Positions 1 through 8,325 are shown, numbered from the stretch's first letter. The stretch is 64,000 bases of DNA from Senegalimassilia anaerobia JC110 (GCF_000236865.1 NZ_HE611014.1:65820-129819), one strand, 5' to 3'. The notes: a model not told the origin generated them from the letters alone. A program made the numbers and translations.

Positions 1-12
1 CTGATATGGCAT
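1..12 (-). CDS. First codons of a gene that leaves the window
   Basis: Only the first four codons (Met-Pro-Tyr-Gln) are inside the window. A start here is supported by a strong ribosome binding site, AAGGAGG on the minus strand at 21-27, eight bases ahead of the ATG. It lies 31 bases past the stop of the permease gene and in the same direction, so it is probably the next gene of the agmatine operon. In known agmatine deiminase operons a carbamate kinase is the usual missing member, but four residues do not identify it. Confidence 0.5.
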
Positions 13-43
13 AGGGTTTACCTCCTTGCTTGTTTATCGAAAA

Positions 44-1483
44 CTATTCCTTACCGTTCGATTCGATGCCAGCCTTCTCATTAGGCTTCGGGAAACCGCC
101 AATACCTCTCTTCACCAGGAGCAGCTTTCCTAGCACATAGTATGCAAGCGCGCTGAAGACGCACACGGCAGTTGTTGCGTTGCAGTACCTGAAGGCGTCA
201 TGAGGAATGCACAGGAAGGGATCGAAAATTGCAAGATACAGCGCCACCGAAGCTGCGAAAACGCCAATTGCAACCCAGTTGAAGCCACCCCAGAAATAGT
301 ACTTGGAGTTCTTGCCGTTGTTGTAAGCGTCGCGAATGGAAATGTGCTTTTTCCTGAACGCGTAGTAGTCAACCAGCTGCATCATTGCGATAGGAGCGCA
401 GCTCATGCTGGAAATACCCAGGATGATATAGAAATTGTCGTACAGCGGCTCAGCCCAAATCATGCCGACGAAAGCAATCAGGGTAATCAAGCCAGTGCAC
501 TTGCCCCATGGGATTTTCACAAAGGTCTTCACTTGTTTAATGCCAATACCCAGGTTGTACAACATAACGGAGCATGCGGTAATGTCGGCGCAAATCACCA
601 GCAGCAAAGCCGCGGTGCCAAGACCCAGACCGCCCATCGGAATCATCCATGCAGTCGGATCGGAGCTGTTCACCAGCAGAGATGCTGCAACACCCATAAC
701 GGTGCCCAGAGTCGCGGCGAAAACCAATCCGATAACGTTTGGCCAGAAAGCCGCCTTCGTGGTCTTGCACAGCTTCGCAACACCACCCATATTCGGCCAC
801 CAAGAAAAGCCGGCGCCCATACTGAGCTCGAAGACTACCAGGAAGTTCAGCCACTGGTCCTCAAACGGAGCCAAGGGCTTAGCGGACAGAACGGTATCCC
901 AACCGTAGTTCATGCTGACCACAACGAACAGGAAGATCAAAATGATGACGAAAATAGGTGCTACGAAGTTATTGAGCTTCTTCAAGAGCACAGGGCCCTT
1001 CCAGGCGACCATCCAGCAAATCGCGCCGGCAATCACCGAAAGAATGAACACGGGAACACCGGTAGTGATGTCCGTTCCGGTAAACCCAAGCACGATATTG
1101 CCAACGGCCTTCGCCACCATCATACAGAGGATAACCAGCCAAGCAATAACGAATATGGACATCAAAATCAGGAATACCTTCGTGCCTTTGCCACCAAGGA
1201 TGCCTCGCACCGATGTGTATGCGTCGACTCCATATTTTCCCGATATCACCTGCGTCGCAAGCGACATAAGCAATACTGCAACGATGTTGCCGGCAATCGA
1301 GCCAACCAGCGCTGTCGGAACGTCTACATATAGCGCCAGACTTCCTCCGGTGATAAAACACCATGCCGCGCACGCAAAACCCGTGATAACTACCGTGTAA
1401 TCTTTGAAACCATAAGGACGCTCGCTTTTTAGAACAGGCATAGACTCGCTTTGAGCCTCGCTGTTGACATCTGCTTCAGCCAT
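44..1483 (-). CDS. NCS1-family permease (cytosine/purine/allantoin type) in an agmatine operon
   Basis: A 479-residue membrane protein of the nucleobase:cation symporter-1 family. It shows a short polar N-terminus followed by about twelve hydrophobic segments beginning near residue 25, and a short charged tail. Start chosen at the ATG with GGGGAG seven bases upstream; an upstream in-frame codon lacks a site. It follows the 73-residue membrane peptide by 13 bases and ends the visible operon with agmatine deiminase and a carbamoyltransferase. Known agmatine/putrescine exchangers (AguD) belong to the APC amino-acid family, so an NCS1 protein here is unusual. By context it may move agmatine, putrescine or a ureide; family membership alone would suggest a nucleobase or allantoin. 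GC is clearly lower than in the genes after 5 kb. Family sure, substrate unknown. Confidence 0.8.
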   Translation of the reverse strand: MAEADVNSEAQSESMPVLKSERPYGFKDYTVVITGFACAAWCFITGGSLALYVDVPTALVGSIAGNIVAVLLMSLATQVISGKYGVDAYTSVRGILGGKGTKVFLILMSIFVIAWLVILCMMVAKAVGNIVLGFTGTDITTGVPVFILSVIAGAICWMVAWKGPVLLKKLNNFVAPIFVIILIFLFVVVSMNYGWDTVLSAKPLAPFEDQWLNFLVVFELSMGAGFSWWPNMGGVAKLCKTTKAAFWPNVIGLVFAATLGTVMGVAASLLVNSSDPTAWMIPMGGLGLGTAALLLVICADITACSVMLYNLGIGIKQVKTFVKIPWGKCTGLITLIAFVGMIWAEPLYDNFYIILGISSMSCAPIAMMQLVDYYAFRKKHISIRDAYNNGKNSKYYFWGGFNWVAIGVFAASVALYLAIFDPFLCIPHDAFRYCNATTAVCVFSALAYYVLGKLLLVKRGIGGFPKPNEKAGIESNGKE

Positions 1484-1496
1484 AATGCACCTCCCC

Positions 1497-1718
1497 TTAG
1501 AAATACATGACCGCATACCAGATAACAGGCAACACTCCCAGCACGATAAACATTGCGGCTATCAAAATGTTGTCGGCTTTATCCAGTCCAGGAATGAGCT
1601 TTCCCTCGCGTTCTTGCTCTTCGATTTCCGCGATACGCTCGAACAGTTCCCCTTCGTGAGCTTCATCGAAGTTCGTGTTTCCGCTCAGCTCGGACCTGAT
1701 TTCATCTACGGCACTCAT
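1497..1718 (-). CDS. 73-residue single-pass membrane protein paired with the permease
   Basis: A small protein with an acidic, probably helical N-terminal half (residues about 1-45, rich in Glu) and one hydrophobic segment at about 49-70 ending in an aromatic tail. The ribosome binding site AAGGAGG lies nine bases before the ATG, better than most in this window, so the gene is very likely translated. It ends 13 bases before the NCS1 permease start. Several transporter families, for example some sodium:solute symporters and MetP with MetS, depend on a small one-helix partner encoded just upstream; that role is inferred here from position and topology only. No family recognised. Confidence 0.7.
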   Translation of the reverse strand: MSAVDEIRSELSGNTNFDEAHEGELFERIAEIEEQEREGKLIPGLDKADNILIAAMFIVLGVLPVIWYAVMYF

Positions 1719-1977
1719 GGACTACTCCCTCCTTCTGTTATCGAAGTTGGCATCCTACGAAGCGAGCACGGCAACCATTACCGCCACCGGCGTTTTCAAA
1801 AAGGGTCGTTTCTTTCGCACGGTTCCCCTCTTGCGCTTCGTAATCCAAAAGAGAGCGCAAGTCTTACCTCTAGTAAAAACCTACGCCCTCCGTATTCAGA
1901 ACCCATTAACCCTGTTAGCAATTAATGCGAATCATGAATTTATGGGTCAGATGCCTATTTGAAAGTGTTTCCAAGCT

Positions 1978-3174
1978 TTAAGCAGAGGGCTCCTGCTGCG
2001 TGATGCAGTGGATGTTGCCACCGCCGTACACAACCTGGCGAGAGTCAACGCCAACGCACTTGAACACGCCTTCGCCCCACGTCTCGTCGTAAATCTTCTG
2101 CAAGGTTTCTACGGCAAGAGCATCATTAACGTCGCCGTATTGCGGGACGATGCAACCGTGATTGGTTACCAGGTAATTCATGTAGGAAGCAATCTGCGGC
2201 TCGTCCTGCGCGGTACGCGGGTTCACCAGGTCGATGGAATTCGCTTCCTCATCGGACATGAAGCAAGGCTTCTCGGGCATGGGAAGCTTGTAGACCTTCA
2301 GCTTGCGACCCTTAGCATCGGTAGCGTTAACCAAAGTGTCGTAGATTTCATGGCACTGACGATAGAACGGATAGTCCGGATCATCGGTCCAGATGCAGGC
2401 CACAACGCCAGGAGCGATAAAGGTCGCACAGTCGTCAATATGACCGTTAGTAACCTCGGGATCGATGCCTTCCTTAACCCAAATAACCTTCTCAACGCCC
2501 AAGTACTCTTCGAGTTCTTTGGTCATGTAAGCGCGCAGTTCCTCGCTGAAAGGCTCATATTTACGCGGGTACAGCGGCCAATCACCTGCATCAGGCTCAT
2601 GGGCGACCAGCACAGAAGCGGTACGACCACCGGAAAGCAGGCACGAGTCCGTAACGATAAGGGTACCTTCACCATCAACGGTAATAGAACCGCCCTCGAG
2701 AATCACATGGTCGGGACGATACGTGCGAACCCCCACGTAGTCGGCCATTTTACGCGCGATTTTAGCGTCCTTGTCCCAGGGGAAGTACAGGCCGTCCACC
2801 AAGCCACCGTATGCATTGAAGTGCCAGTCAGTAGCAGCCTTGTCGCCCTTGCCATTCACCAAGAACGTGGCGCCGGTATCGCGGAACCAAGCATCGTTGA
2901 TGCTCATCTCCATAACCGTCACGCGCTCGTTATCCTTGAACACAGCCTTGCAGTTGTCGTAGTCGGCCTCGTTGCAGCACATCACAACGGGAGTGAACTC
3001 GGAAATGGCATTCGCAATGCCGGCATAGGTGCGCTGAGCGGGCACGGCGCCGAACGCAAACGTGTCAGGACGGTTCGGCCAGCCCATGAACACGCGGTCT
3101 TGCGGGGCGAATTCGGCCGGCATATAGAAGCCATCGGCTTTAGGAGTGGATTCGGATTCGGTAATCTGACGCAT
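1978..3174 (-). CDS. aguA: Agmatine deiminase
   Basis: A 398-residue agmatine iminohydrolase (PF04371), which converts agmatine to N-carbamoylputrescine and ammonia in the cytoplasm. Diagnostic features are the WFRDTGATF block, NGHIDDCATF with the catalytic His, and the C-terminal GGGNIHCITQQ motif carrying the nucleophile at about Cys390. Length is slightly above the usual 365-380. The start at 3174 has TGGAGG seven bases upstream; the in-frame codon 33 bases earlier does not. It lies downstream of the putrescine carbamoyltransferase gene and is separated from it by a hairpin (3197-3232). The product feeds that transferase, which run in the phosphorolytic direction yields putrescine and carbamoyl phosphate for ATP formation. 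Identification is secure. Confidence 0.95.
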   Translation of the reverse strand: MRQITESESTPKADGFYMPAEFAPQDRVFMGWPNRPDTFAFGAVPAQRTYAGIANAISEFTPVVMCCNEADYDNCKAVFKDNERVTVMEMSINDAWFRDTGATFLVNGKGDKAATDWHFNAYGGLVDGLYFPWDKDAKIARKMADYVGVRTYRPDHVILEGGSITVDGEGTLIVTDSCLLSGGRTASVLVAHEPDAGDWPLYPRKYEPFSEELRAYMTKELEEYLGVEKVIWVKEGIDPEVTNGHIDDCATFIAPGVVACIWTDDPDYPFYRQCHEIYDTLVNATDAKGRKLKVYKLPMPEKPCFMSDEEANSIDLVNPRTAQDEPQIASYMNYLVTNHGCIVPQYGDVNDALAVETLQKIYDETWGEGVFKCVGVDSRQVVYGGGNIHCITQQEPSA

Positions 3175-3196
3175 TTCAGTACCTCCAATGAGTACG

Positions 3197-3232
3197 AAGG
3201 GCTGCATGATCGCTGCCGACCATGCAGCCCTT
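3197..3232 (-). terminator. Hairpin between the carbamoyltransferase and agmatine deiminase genes
   Basis: A perfect 12-bp inverted repeat (3197-3208 with 3221-3232) and a 12-base loop lie inside the agmatine operon, about 20 bases upstream of the agmatine deiminase start. There is no clean U-run, so it could be a weak attenuator or an mRNA processing and stability element rather than a full terminator. Confidence 0.45.
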
Positions 3233-3305
3233 TGCGAAATATGATTGTGCCTTGTTCGATTGACGAGAACTGGGCTAGCGTCAACCGAACGACAAAACTT
3301 ACGCC

Positions 3306-4397
3306 TTAGAAGTCGTAGTTGTGAATGCGCGGGGTCAGCAGATCCTCGACCTTACCGCGGTAGTAGTTCTCCAGATACTCGCTGGTGTTGCGGCGGAGCG
3401 GCCACAGGATGTACACCAGGATACCGCGCTGAGCATACAGACGATTCTCGCCCAGGGGCAGCAGAGCAGACTGTGGGCCATCCCACACTGCGTCAGTCAT
3501 CTCCCAGTTACGGTTACCGGGCAGGTAGTGCATAACCCAAGCGGACTTCGGGGCATGAGCCATGAGCTCTTCGTTGATCTGGTACTTCGGGTAGAACACC
3601 TCGAAGGCTTCCTTCTCGCAAACGCCCATCTTGTGGTAGTTCACGACACCGGTGTAGAAGAAATCGGTTTCGGGAGCGTACTCATAGGGATCCTCGGTGC
3701 AGATGATCTCGCCGTTGCCATCCTCGGCAGCCTGAGCGCGGCACTTTGCCAGCAGCTCGTCGGAGGGCCAGAACTTCTTGGGGGCAGCGCAAATCACGCG
3801 AATGCCCAAGCGCGGGAACAGGGAGAGATGGTCCATGAACACGCAGTCAAAACCGTCAGCGCCATCGCCCAGCCACATGAAGGTGCAATCAGACAGCTTC
3901 TTGCCCTTCGGCTTGCGCTCGATCATCGTGATAAGGTCGGCAATGACCTGCGTGGGATGATGCTGCTCCTGGCTACCAAAGCCATCAGACCGGAACTCGG
4001 CGCAGGACATGCCGCTGATAACCGGTACAGTGGAGTTGGCAACAACCTCATCGATGACGCGCTGAGACAGGCTACGAATCATGATGGCGTCGGCCATGGA
4101 AGAAATAATGGCCGCAGTCTCCGCGATATCCTCTTGGCCAGAGCCGGCATGCAGAGAGCTGCCATCGAGGAACATTGCATGGCCGCCAAACTGGGTCATG
4201 GCCGTCTCGAAGCTTACGCGGGTACGGGTTGACTGCTGGTCGAACATCATAGCAAGGGAGACGTCCTTAAGCAGAGGCAAGCGAACGCCCTTCTCCTCCA
4301 TCTCCTTCAGCAGCAGGCAAACATCAAGCAGTTCGTTGATTTGGTCCACGCTCCAGTCGCTCAGACGGTTCATGTCCATGTAATGCTCGTGCTTCAT
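3306..4397 (-). CDS. Putrescine carbamoyltransferase-like enzyme
   Basis: A 363-residue aspartate/ornithine carbamoyltransferase family protein. The carbamoyl-phosphate loop STRTR is at residues 56-60, followed by a HPTQ motif that binds the carbamoyl group. Next to agmatine deiminase, the natural reaction is phosphorolysis of N-carbamoylputrescine to putrescine and carbamoyl phosphate. The signature that reads HCLP in ornithine and putrescine enzymes reads HYLP here (in MHYLPGNR), so a conserved substrate-contacting Cys is replaced by Tyr. This leaves room for a different amine acceptor. Start at the ATG with AAGGAG eight bases upstream. It is the first gene of the operon; a large palindrome lies about 190 bases upstream. 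Confidence 0.8.
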   Translation of the reverse strand: MKHEHYMDMNRLSDWSVDQINELLDVCLLLKEMEEKGVRLPLLKDVSLAMMFDQQSTRTRVSFETAMTQFGGHAMFLDGSSLHAGSGQEDIAETAAIISSMADAIMIRSLSQRVIDEVVANSTVPVISGMSCAEFRSDGFGSQEQHHPTQVIADLITMIERKPKGKKLSDCTFMWLGDGADGFDCVFMDHLSLFPRLGIRVICAAPKKFWPSDELLAKCRAQAAEDGNGEIICTEDPYEYAPETDFFYTGVVNYHKMGVCEKEAFEVFYPKYQINEELMAHAPKSAWVMHYLPGNRNWEMTDAVWDGPQSALLPLGENRLYAQRGILVYILWPLRRNTSEYLENYYRGKVEDLLTPRIHNYDF

Positions 4398-4584
4398 AAC
4401 CCTCACTCCTTCTTTCTCGCCGTTCGTCTTTCGACGATTCGCTATTGGTTTGAACCCCTCACTTGGGATCCGATGGCTGCCACTTTACGAGCCGCAAGGG
4501 ATAACCCTCAATCGGCTTGCTGTACCATTTATGAAAAGTGCGTGAAGGGATTAGACTAGTTATTGCGTACGGGTTAGAAGGGTG

Positions 4585-4616
4585 CATCTATATAACCTAA
4601 TAGGGTTATATAGATG
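4585..4616. promoter_or_regulatory. Operator-like palindrome upstream of the agmatine operon
   Basis: Two perfect 13-base arms (CATCTATATAACC and its complement) flank a six-base centre. The sequence is AT-rich and stands in otherwise plain intergenic DNA 188 bases upstream of the carbamoyltransferase start. Size and symmetry fit a dimeric repressor or activator site controlling the operon, but no regulator gene is adjacent on this side of the window. With no U-run it is not a good terminator. Confidence 0.45.
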
Positions 4617-4938
4617 TATTGATAGATGGTATGAATGGTTTGAACTGTGAGACCGCTTGTTCTCGCCAATACGAATTACCAATGAGAGGAACTATGCTAT
4701 TGATGATATTGCGGCGCTTTTTTGCAGGTCAACGTGTGTTTTACTGAGTTGAAAACGGGGAAGTTCGGTCTCGAAGGCAAACATGGAAATATGCTCCCGA
4801 GTGCCCGCCAAAGCGAAGCCGACAACCTAATGCAGCACGCGTAACTCTTTTGTAAGTCGCAAATCGCCTGAAGCGAGCGAAAGGGGTCTGCCGTAATTTA
4901 TGGGCGATTTGCTTCCGTATCGCATAATCGACCGCATA

Positions 4939-4988
4939 GCAAACCCCCCGGAACTGAAGCCACACGGCTTTGGTTCCGGGGGGTTTGC
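4939..4988 (-). terminator. Strong hairpin after pdxT
   Basis: A 16-bp perfect stem (4939-4954 with 4973-4988) around an 18-base loop lies 15 bases downstream of the pdxT stop. The stem has six consecutive G-C pairs flanked by three A-T pairs. No long U-run follows on either strand, so termination efficiency is uncertain. Confidence 0.6.
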
Positions 4989-5003
4989 GCTGTTCGCTAG
5001 ATG

Positions 5004-5642
5004 CTAGATCAGGCTCACAAGCAGTTCATGGATGCGCAAGTCGTCGTCGAGCTCCGGGTGGAACGAGACGCCCAGCTGGTTTCCCGAGCGCACGGCCACG
5101 ATGCGATCGTCCACACGCGCCAGGACCTCGGCACCTTCATGCGCCTCCTTGATGAACGGGGCGCGGATGAAGGTCATGGGGATGTCGGCGGTTTCGCCAT
5201 CCGGTACGCCGGGCAAACCCACACACGGGGCGATGGTGCGGAAGCTTCCCAGCTGGCGGCCGTATGCGTTGCGGCGAACCGTCACCGGCAGCGTTCCGAT
5301 GGCGCCCGGCGCGGTCGCGCCCGCGGCAACGGGGCCGTTCGGGTCGCCGGCGGCGGGAACGCCTTCTTCGACGTTTTGCGCCAGCAAAATCAGGCCCGCG
5401 CATGTGCCCAGCACCGGCAGGCCGGCGACCACGCGGGACTTCAGCGTGTCGAGCATGCCAAGCTCGCGCAGCATCTTCGCCTGCGCCGTGCTCTCGCCTC
5501 CCGGCAGAACCAGGGCATCGTAGGGCTGTTCGACATCGGGCCCCTGACGAAGCTCGATGCATTCGCACCCCAGCTTCGCCAGCGCGCGCTCATGCTCGAT
5601 AAACGCCCCCTGAACAGCCAAAACAGCGATTTTCTTTCCCAT
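5004..5642 (-). CDS. pdxT: Pyridoxal 5'-phosphate synthase glutaminase subunit PdxT
   Basis: A 212-residue class I glutamine amidotransferase that releases ammonia from glutamine for the PdxS synthase (R5P-dependent vitamin B6 pathway). It shows the LPGGEST oxyanion region near residue 50, the nucleophile Cys in GTCAGLILLA, and the His-Glu pair in FHPE near the C-terminus. Its ATG overlaps the pdxS stop by one base (TAATG), so the two are translationally coupled and made in similar amounts, as expected for the PdxS12-PdxT12 complex. Slightly longer than the common 185-200 residues. Confidence 0.96.
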   Translation of the reverse strand: MGKKIAVLAVQGAFIEHERALAKLGCECIELRQGPDVEQPYDALVLPGGESTAQAKMLRELGMLDTLKSRVVAGLPVLGTCAGLILLAQNVEEGVPAAGDPNGPVAAGATAPGAIGTLPVTVRRNAYGRQLGSFRTIAPCVGLPGVPDGETADIPMTFIRAPFIKEAHEGAEVLARVDDRIVAVRSGNQLGVSFHPELDDDLRIHELLVSLI

Positions 5643-6532
5643 TACTTGCCGCGCTCTGCCATGAGGAGGGCGATCTCGCTCTCGTTGATGCCGACCATGG
5701 CCTCGCCCAAATCCTCGGAAAGCTCGGCGATGAGCTTGGCGTCGGTGTAGTTCGCCACTGCCTTCACAATCGCCTGCGCGCGCTTCTCGGGGTTGCCGGA
5801 CTTGAAGATGCCGGAGCCCACGAACACGCCCTCGGCGCCCAGCTGCATCATGAGCGCAGCGTCGGCCGGAGTGGCAACGCCGCCGGCGGCGAAGTTCACG
5901 ACGGGCAGCTTGCCGTTCTCATGCACGTATTTCACCAGCTCAACGGGCACCTGCAGCTGCTTGGCGGCCTCGAACAGCTCGTCGGCGCGCAGGTTCTGGA
6001 TGCGGCGGATCTCGGCGTTCATCATGCGCATATGGCGCACGGCCTGCACCACGTCGCCCGTGCCGGGCTCGCCCTTGGTGCGAATCATCGTGGCGCCTTC
6101 GGCGATGCGGCGCAACGCCTCGCCCAGGTCGCGGGCGCCGCAGACGAACGGCACGTTGAACTGGGTCTTGTCGATGTGGTACGTGTCGTCGGCCGGGGAT
6201 AGCACCTCGGACTCGTCGATGTAATCGATGTCGATGGCCTGCAGCACCTGAGCCTCCACGAAGTGGCCGATGCGGCACTTTGCCATAACGGGGATGGACA
6301 CGGCCTCCTGGATGCCCTTGATCATCTTCGGGTCGCTCATGCGGGACACGCCGCCGGCGGCGCGGATGTCGGCGGGAATGCGCTCGAGCGCCATGACGGC
6401 GCAAGCACCCGCCTGCTCGGCGATGTGCGCCTGCTCAGGCGTGGTGACGTCCATGATGACGCCGCCCTTCAGCATCTGGGCAAGCTGGCGGTTCAGGGCA
6501 ACGCGCTCTTCGGCGGTTTGAGGCTCGGTCAT
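5642..6532 (-). CDS. pdxS: Pyridoxal 5'-phosphate synthase subunit PdxS
   Basis: A 296-residue (beta/alpha)8 enzyme that builds PLP from ribose 5-phosphate, glyceraldehyde 3-phosphate and ammonia supplied by PdxT. It contains the near-invariant [19 protein letters not shown]-type N-terminal block and the [20 protein letters not shown] phosphate-binding region. Length is typical. AAGGAG sits upstream of the ATG. It is transcribed divergently from the MocR-type regulator, the classic arrangement for PdxR control of pdxST. Confidence 0.97.
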   Translation of the reverse strand: MTEPQTAEERVALNRQLAQMLKGGVIMDVTTPEQAHIAEQAGACAVMALERIPADIRAAGGVSRMSDPKMIKGIQEAVSIPVMAKCRIGHFVEAQVLQAIDIDYIDESEVLSPADDTYHIDKTQFNVPFVCGARDLGEALRRIAEGATMIRTKGEPGTGDVVQAVRHMRMMNAEIRRIQNLRADELFEAAKQLQVPVELVKYVHENGKLPVVNFAAGGVATPADAALMMQLGAEGVFVGSGIFKSGNPEKRAQAIVKAVANYTDAKLIAELSEDLGEAMVGINESEIALLMAERGK

Positions 6533-6577
6533 TTCCTACTCCTTCTCTGAGAATGTGAATGCCCGAAGGTTACGCTT

Positions 6578-6629
6578 CATCTGGTTATGGTAGTATCACC
6601 AAAACTGTTTCTTTTTATATGACCAGATG
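6578..6629. promoter_or_regulatory. Candidate PdxR operator in the pdxS-pdxR divergent region
   Basis: An inverted pair CATCTGGTTAT (6578-6588) and ATGACCAGATG (6619-6629) matches at 10 of 11 positions with arm centres 41 bases apart. Inside it lies a second inverted repeat TGGT-N6-ACCA (6588-6601). MocR/PdxR proteins bind repeated sites in exactly this kind of divergent region. The assignment to PdxR rests on position and symmetry. Confidence 0.5.
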
Positions 6630-6643
6630 TTCCACGTGAAACA
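6628..6643. other. parS centromere-like site
   Basis: TGTTCCACGTGAAACA fits the Spo0J/ParB consensus TGTTNCACGTGAAACA at every position. It lies between pdxS and the regulator gene, in non-coding DNA, and overlaps the last two bases of the candidate PdxR operator. ParB-bound parS sites cluster around the replication origin, so the site suggests that this window is origin-proximal. A scan by eye of other CACGTG cores in the window found no second match. Confidence 0.8.
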
Positions 6644-6667
6644 ATCGGGGAAAGCGGTGACGAACAA

Positions 6668-8275
6668 GTGTTCTTCTACGATATGGAATCGCATGGTGAA
6701 CTGGCTCTTTACGAATACTTGTATCGTTGCATCCGTCACGATATCGCGCATGGAAAAGTCGAACCCGGGCAGAAATTGCCGTCGAAACGCGCGCTGGCAA
6801 AGCAGCTGGGCGTCAGCCTGATCACCATCGAGGCCGCATACGACCAGCTTGTCGCCGAAGGCTATATCCGCTCGCGCGAACGCTGCGGCTACTACGCATG
6901 CGACCTCGCGCCCGCTGCCAAGATCGAGGAGCAGGGAAACGTTCGGTTCCGAACCGCGACAGAAACGAGAGCAAACCGCAGGCGCGAGGGTCATGCCTCA
7001 AACCCGAACGGTCCGCAGCCTATTTCGCAAAATGAAGAGCATCTGGAAAGACGAACCGGATATCGTCCATCCGACGCTGACTTCGCCCCGTCGCTCAATG
7101 GCCTTGCACCCCACGCTCGAAACGCCCCGTCCGATGCGCCGCTGCTCGCAGACTTCACGCACAGCACGCTGGCAACCACCATGCTCCCCTACTCCGCTTG
7201 GGCGAAAGCCGTCCGCCGAACGCTTTCGGATGAATCGGCGGCATCGCTGGCCGAAGCCGCTTCCGCAGCAGGGTCGCCCGAACTGCGAAGCGCCATCGCC
7301 GACCATTTGCGGCAATACCGCGGGATGGACGTGTCGCCCGATCAGGTCGTCATAGGCGCCGGGTCGCAAACGTTGTACCAGCTGCTTGTGCAACTGCTAG
7401 GGCGCACAAGGCGCTACGCAGTGGAAGATCCGGGATACCCCCTGCTCACGCGCATGTACGAGCAGCAGGATGCGCAGGTGGCGCATATCGGGCTGGACGA
7501 TTCCGGCATCGACATCGATGCGCTGGAAGCTTCCGACGCATCGGTTGCCCACATCATGCCGTCGCACCAGTTCCCCACCGGGATCGTCACCACGGCGGCC
7601 CGACGTCGCGAGCTTTTGAACTGGGCGCGCGAAAGAGACCGCTATCTGATCGAGGACGACTACGACTCGGAGTTCCGCATGGCCGGGCGACCCATCCCCT
7701 CGCTGTTCGGCATCGATGCCGCCGAACGCGTGCTGTACCTCAACTCGTTCGCAAAAAGCCTGGGCGCGGCGTTTCGCATGGCGTACCTGGTGTTGCCGCC
7801 GCAACTGGCGCAGCGATTCCGCAAGCAACTCGGCTTCTACGCGAACACCGTCAGCCCGCTCGACCAGCTGGCATTGGCTCGCTTCATCGAGCAAGGCCAT
7901 TACGACCGCCATGTGAACCGCCTGCGCACCCACGCACGCAAAACGCAGGACGCCCTGGTCAACGCCCTGCACGAAGCCTTCGGCGATCGCATTGCGTTCG
8001 CCGGCCTCAACGACGGCTTGCATTTCATCATGCAATTGGAGAGTGAACGCGGCGAACGCGAACTTGCCACCGCCGCCGAAGCCGCCGGCATCCGCATCGC
8101 CCCGCTGTCGAGTTTCGCCGGCACAGCTTCGTTAAGCGGCGCCCCGACCGGCACCGAGCCGCAGGCAAACACGGCGAGCGAAACCTCCCCCGCGCGCTTC
8201 ATCCTGCGAAGCGACAGCACCTCGATCGAGGAATCGCCCGCCGTTGCAAACGCGCTTGCGAATGCATGGACATAG
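6668..8275 (+). CDS. pdxR: MocR-family (GntR HTH-aminotransferase) regulator, PdxR-like
   Basis: A 535-residue fusion. Residues about 12-78 form a GntR winged helix (KLPSKRALAKQLGVSLITIE). Residues about 150-520 form a fold-type I aminotransferase-like domain that binds PLP as effector, with EDDYDSEF and the Schiff-base Lys region SFAKSLGAAFRMAY. It is encoded head-to-head with pdxST, so it most likely senses PLP and activates that operon. A Gln/Asn/Arg-rich linker of about 60 residues joins the domains. The start is a GTG with GGTGA seven bases upstream; an ATG five codons later is possible. An unusual feature is the parS site in its 5' leader region. Confidence 0.88.
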   Translation: MFFYDMESHGELALYEYLYRCIRHDIAHGKVEPGQKLPSKRALAKQLGVSLITIEAAYDQLVAEGYIRSRERCGYYACDLAPAAKIEEQGNVRFRTATETRANRRREGHASNPNGPQPISQNEEHLERRTGYRPSDADFAPSLNGLAPHARNAPSDAPLLADFTHSTLATTMLPYSAWAKAVRRTLSDESAASLAEAASAAGSPELRSAIADHLRQYRGMDVSPDQVVIGAGSQTLYQLLVQLLGRTRRYAVEDPGYPLLTRMYEQQDAQVAHIGLDDSGIDIDALEASDASVAHIMPSHQFPTGIVTTAARRRELLNWARERDRYLIEDDYDSEFRMAGRPIPSLFGIDAAERVLYLNSFAKSLGAAFRMAYLVLPPQLAQRFRKQLGFYANTVSPLDQLALARFIEQGHYDRHVNRLRTHARKTQDALVNALHEAFGDRIAFAGLNDGLHFIMQLESERGERELATAAEAAGIRIAPLSSFAGTASLSGAPTGTEPQANTASETSPARFILRSDSTSIEESPAVANALANAWT

Positions 8276-8294
8276 AGCACCAAAACGCAAAAAA

Positions 8295-8325
8295 GCGCGA
8301 GCCGGGCTTCTCACCCGGCTCGCGC
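8295..8325 (-). terminator. Terminator between convergent pdxR and aminotransferase genes
   Basis: A perfect 12-bp stem (8295-8306 with 8314-8325) and a seven-base loop are followed on the minus strand by a run of six T. It serves the aminotransferase gene and probably also blocks readthrough from pdxR. Confidence 0.85.

Larger units (their letters stand above)
4398..5003. other. Intergenic region upstream of the agmatine operon
   Basis: About 600 bases without a convincing gene, AT-richer than the DNA that follows. It holds the palindrome at 4585-4616 and the long hairpin at 4939-4988, each listed separately. A short open frame near 4694 has a purine-rich site too close to its ATG to be trusted. 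Confidence 0.5.

Noticed and set aside
55-70. tRNA T-loop-like GTTCGATTC
   Set aside because: No cloverleaf arms can be placed around it and it lies inside the permease gene.
4694-4747. 17-codon leader peptide upstream of the agmatine operon
   Set aside because: It is on the strand opposite to the operon, its purine-rich site is only three bases from the ATG, and nothing follows it.
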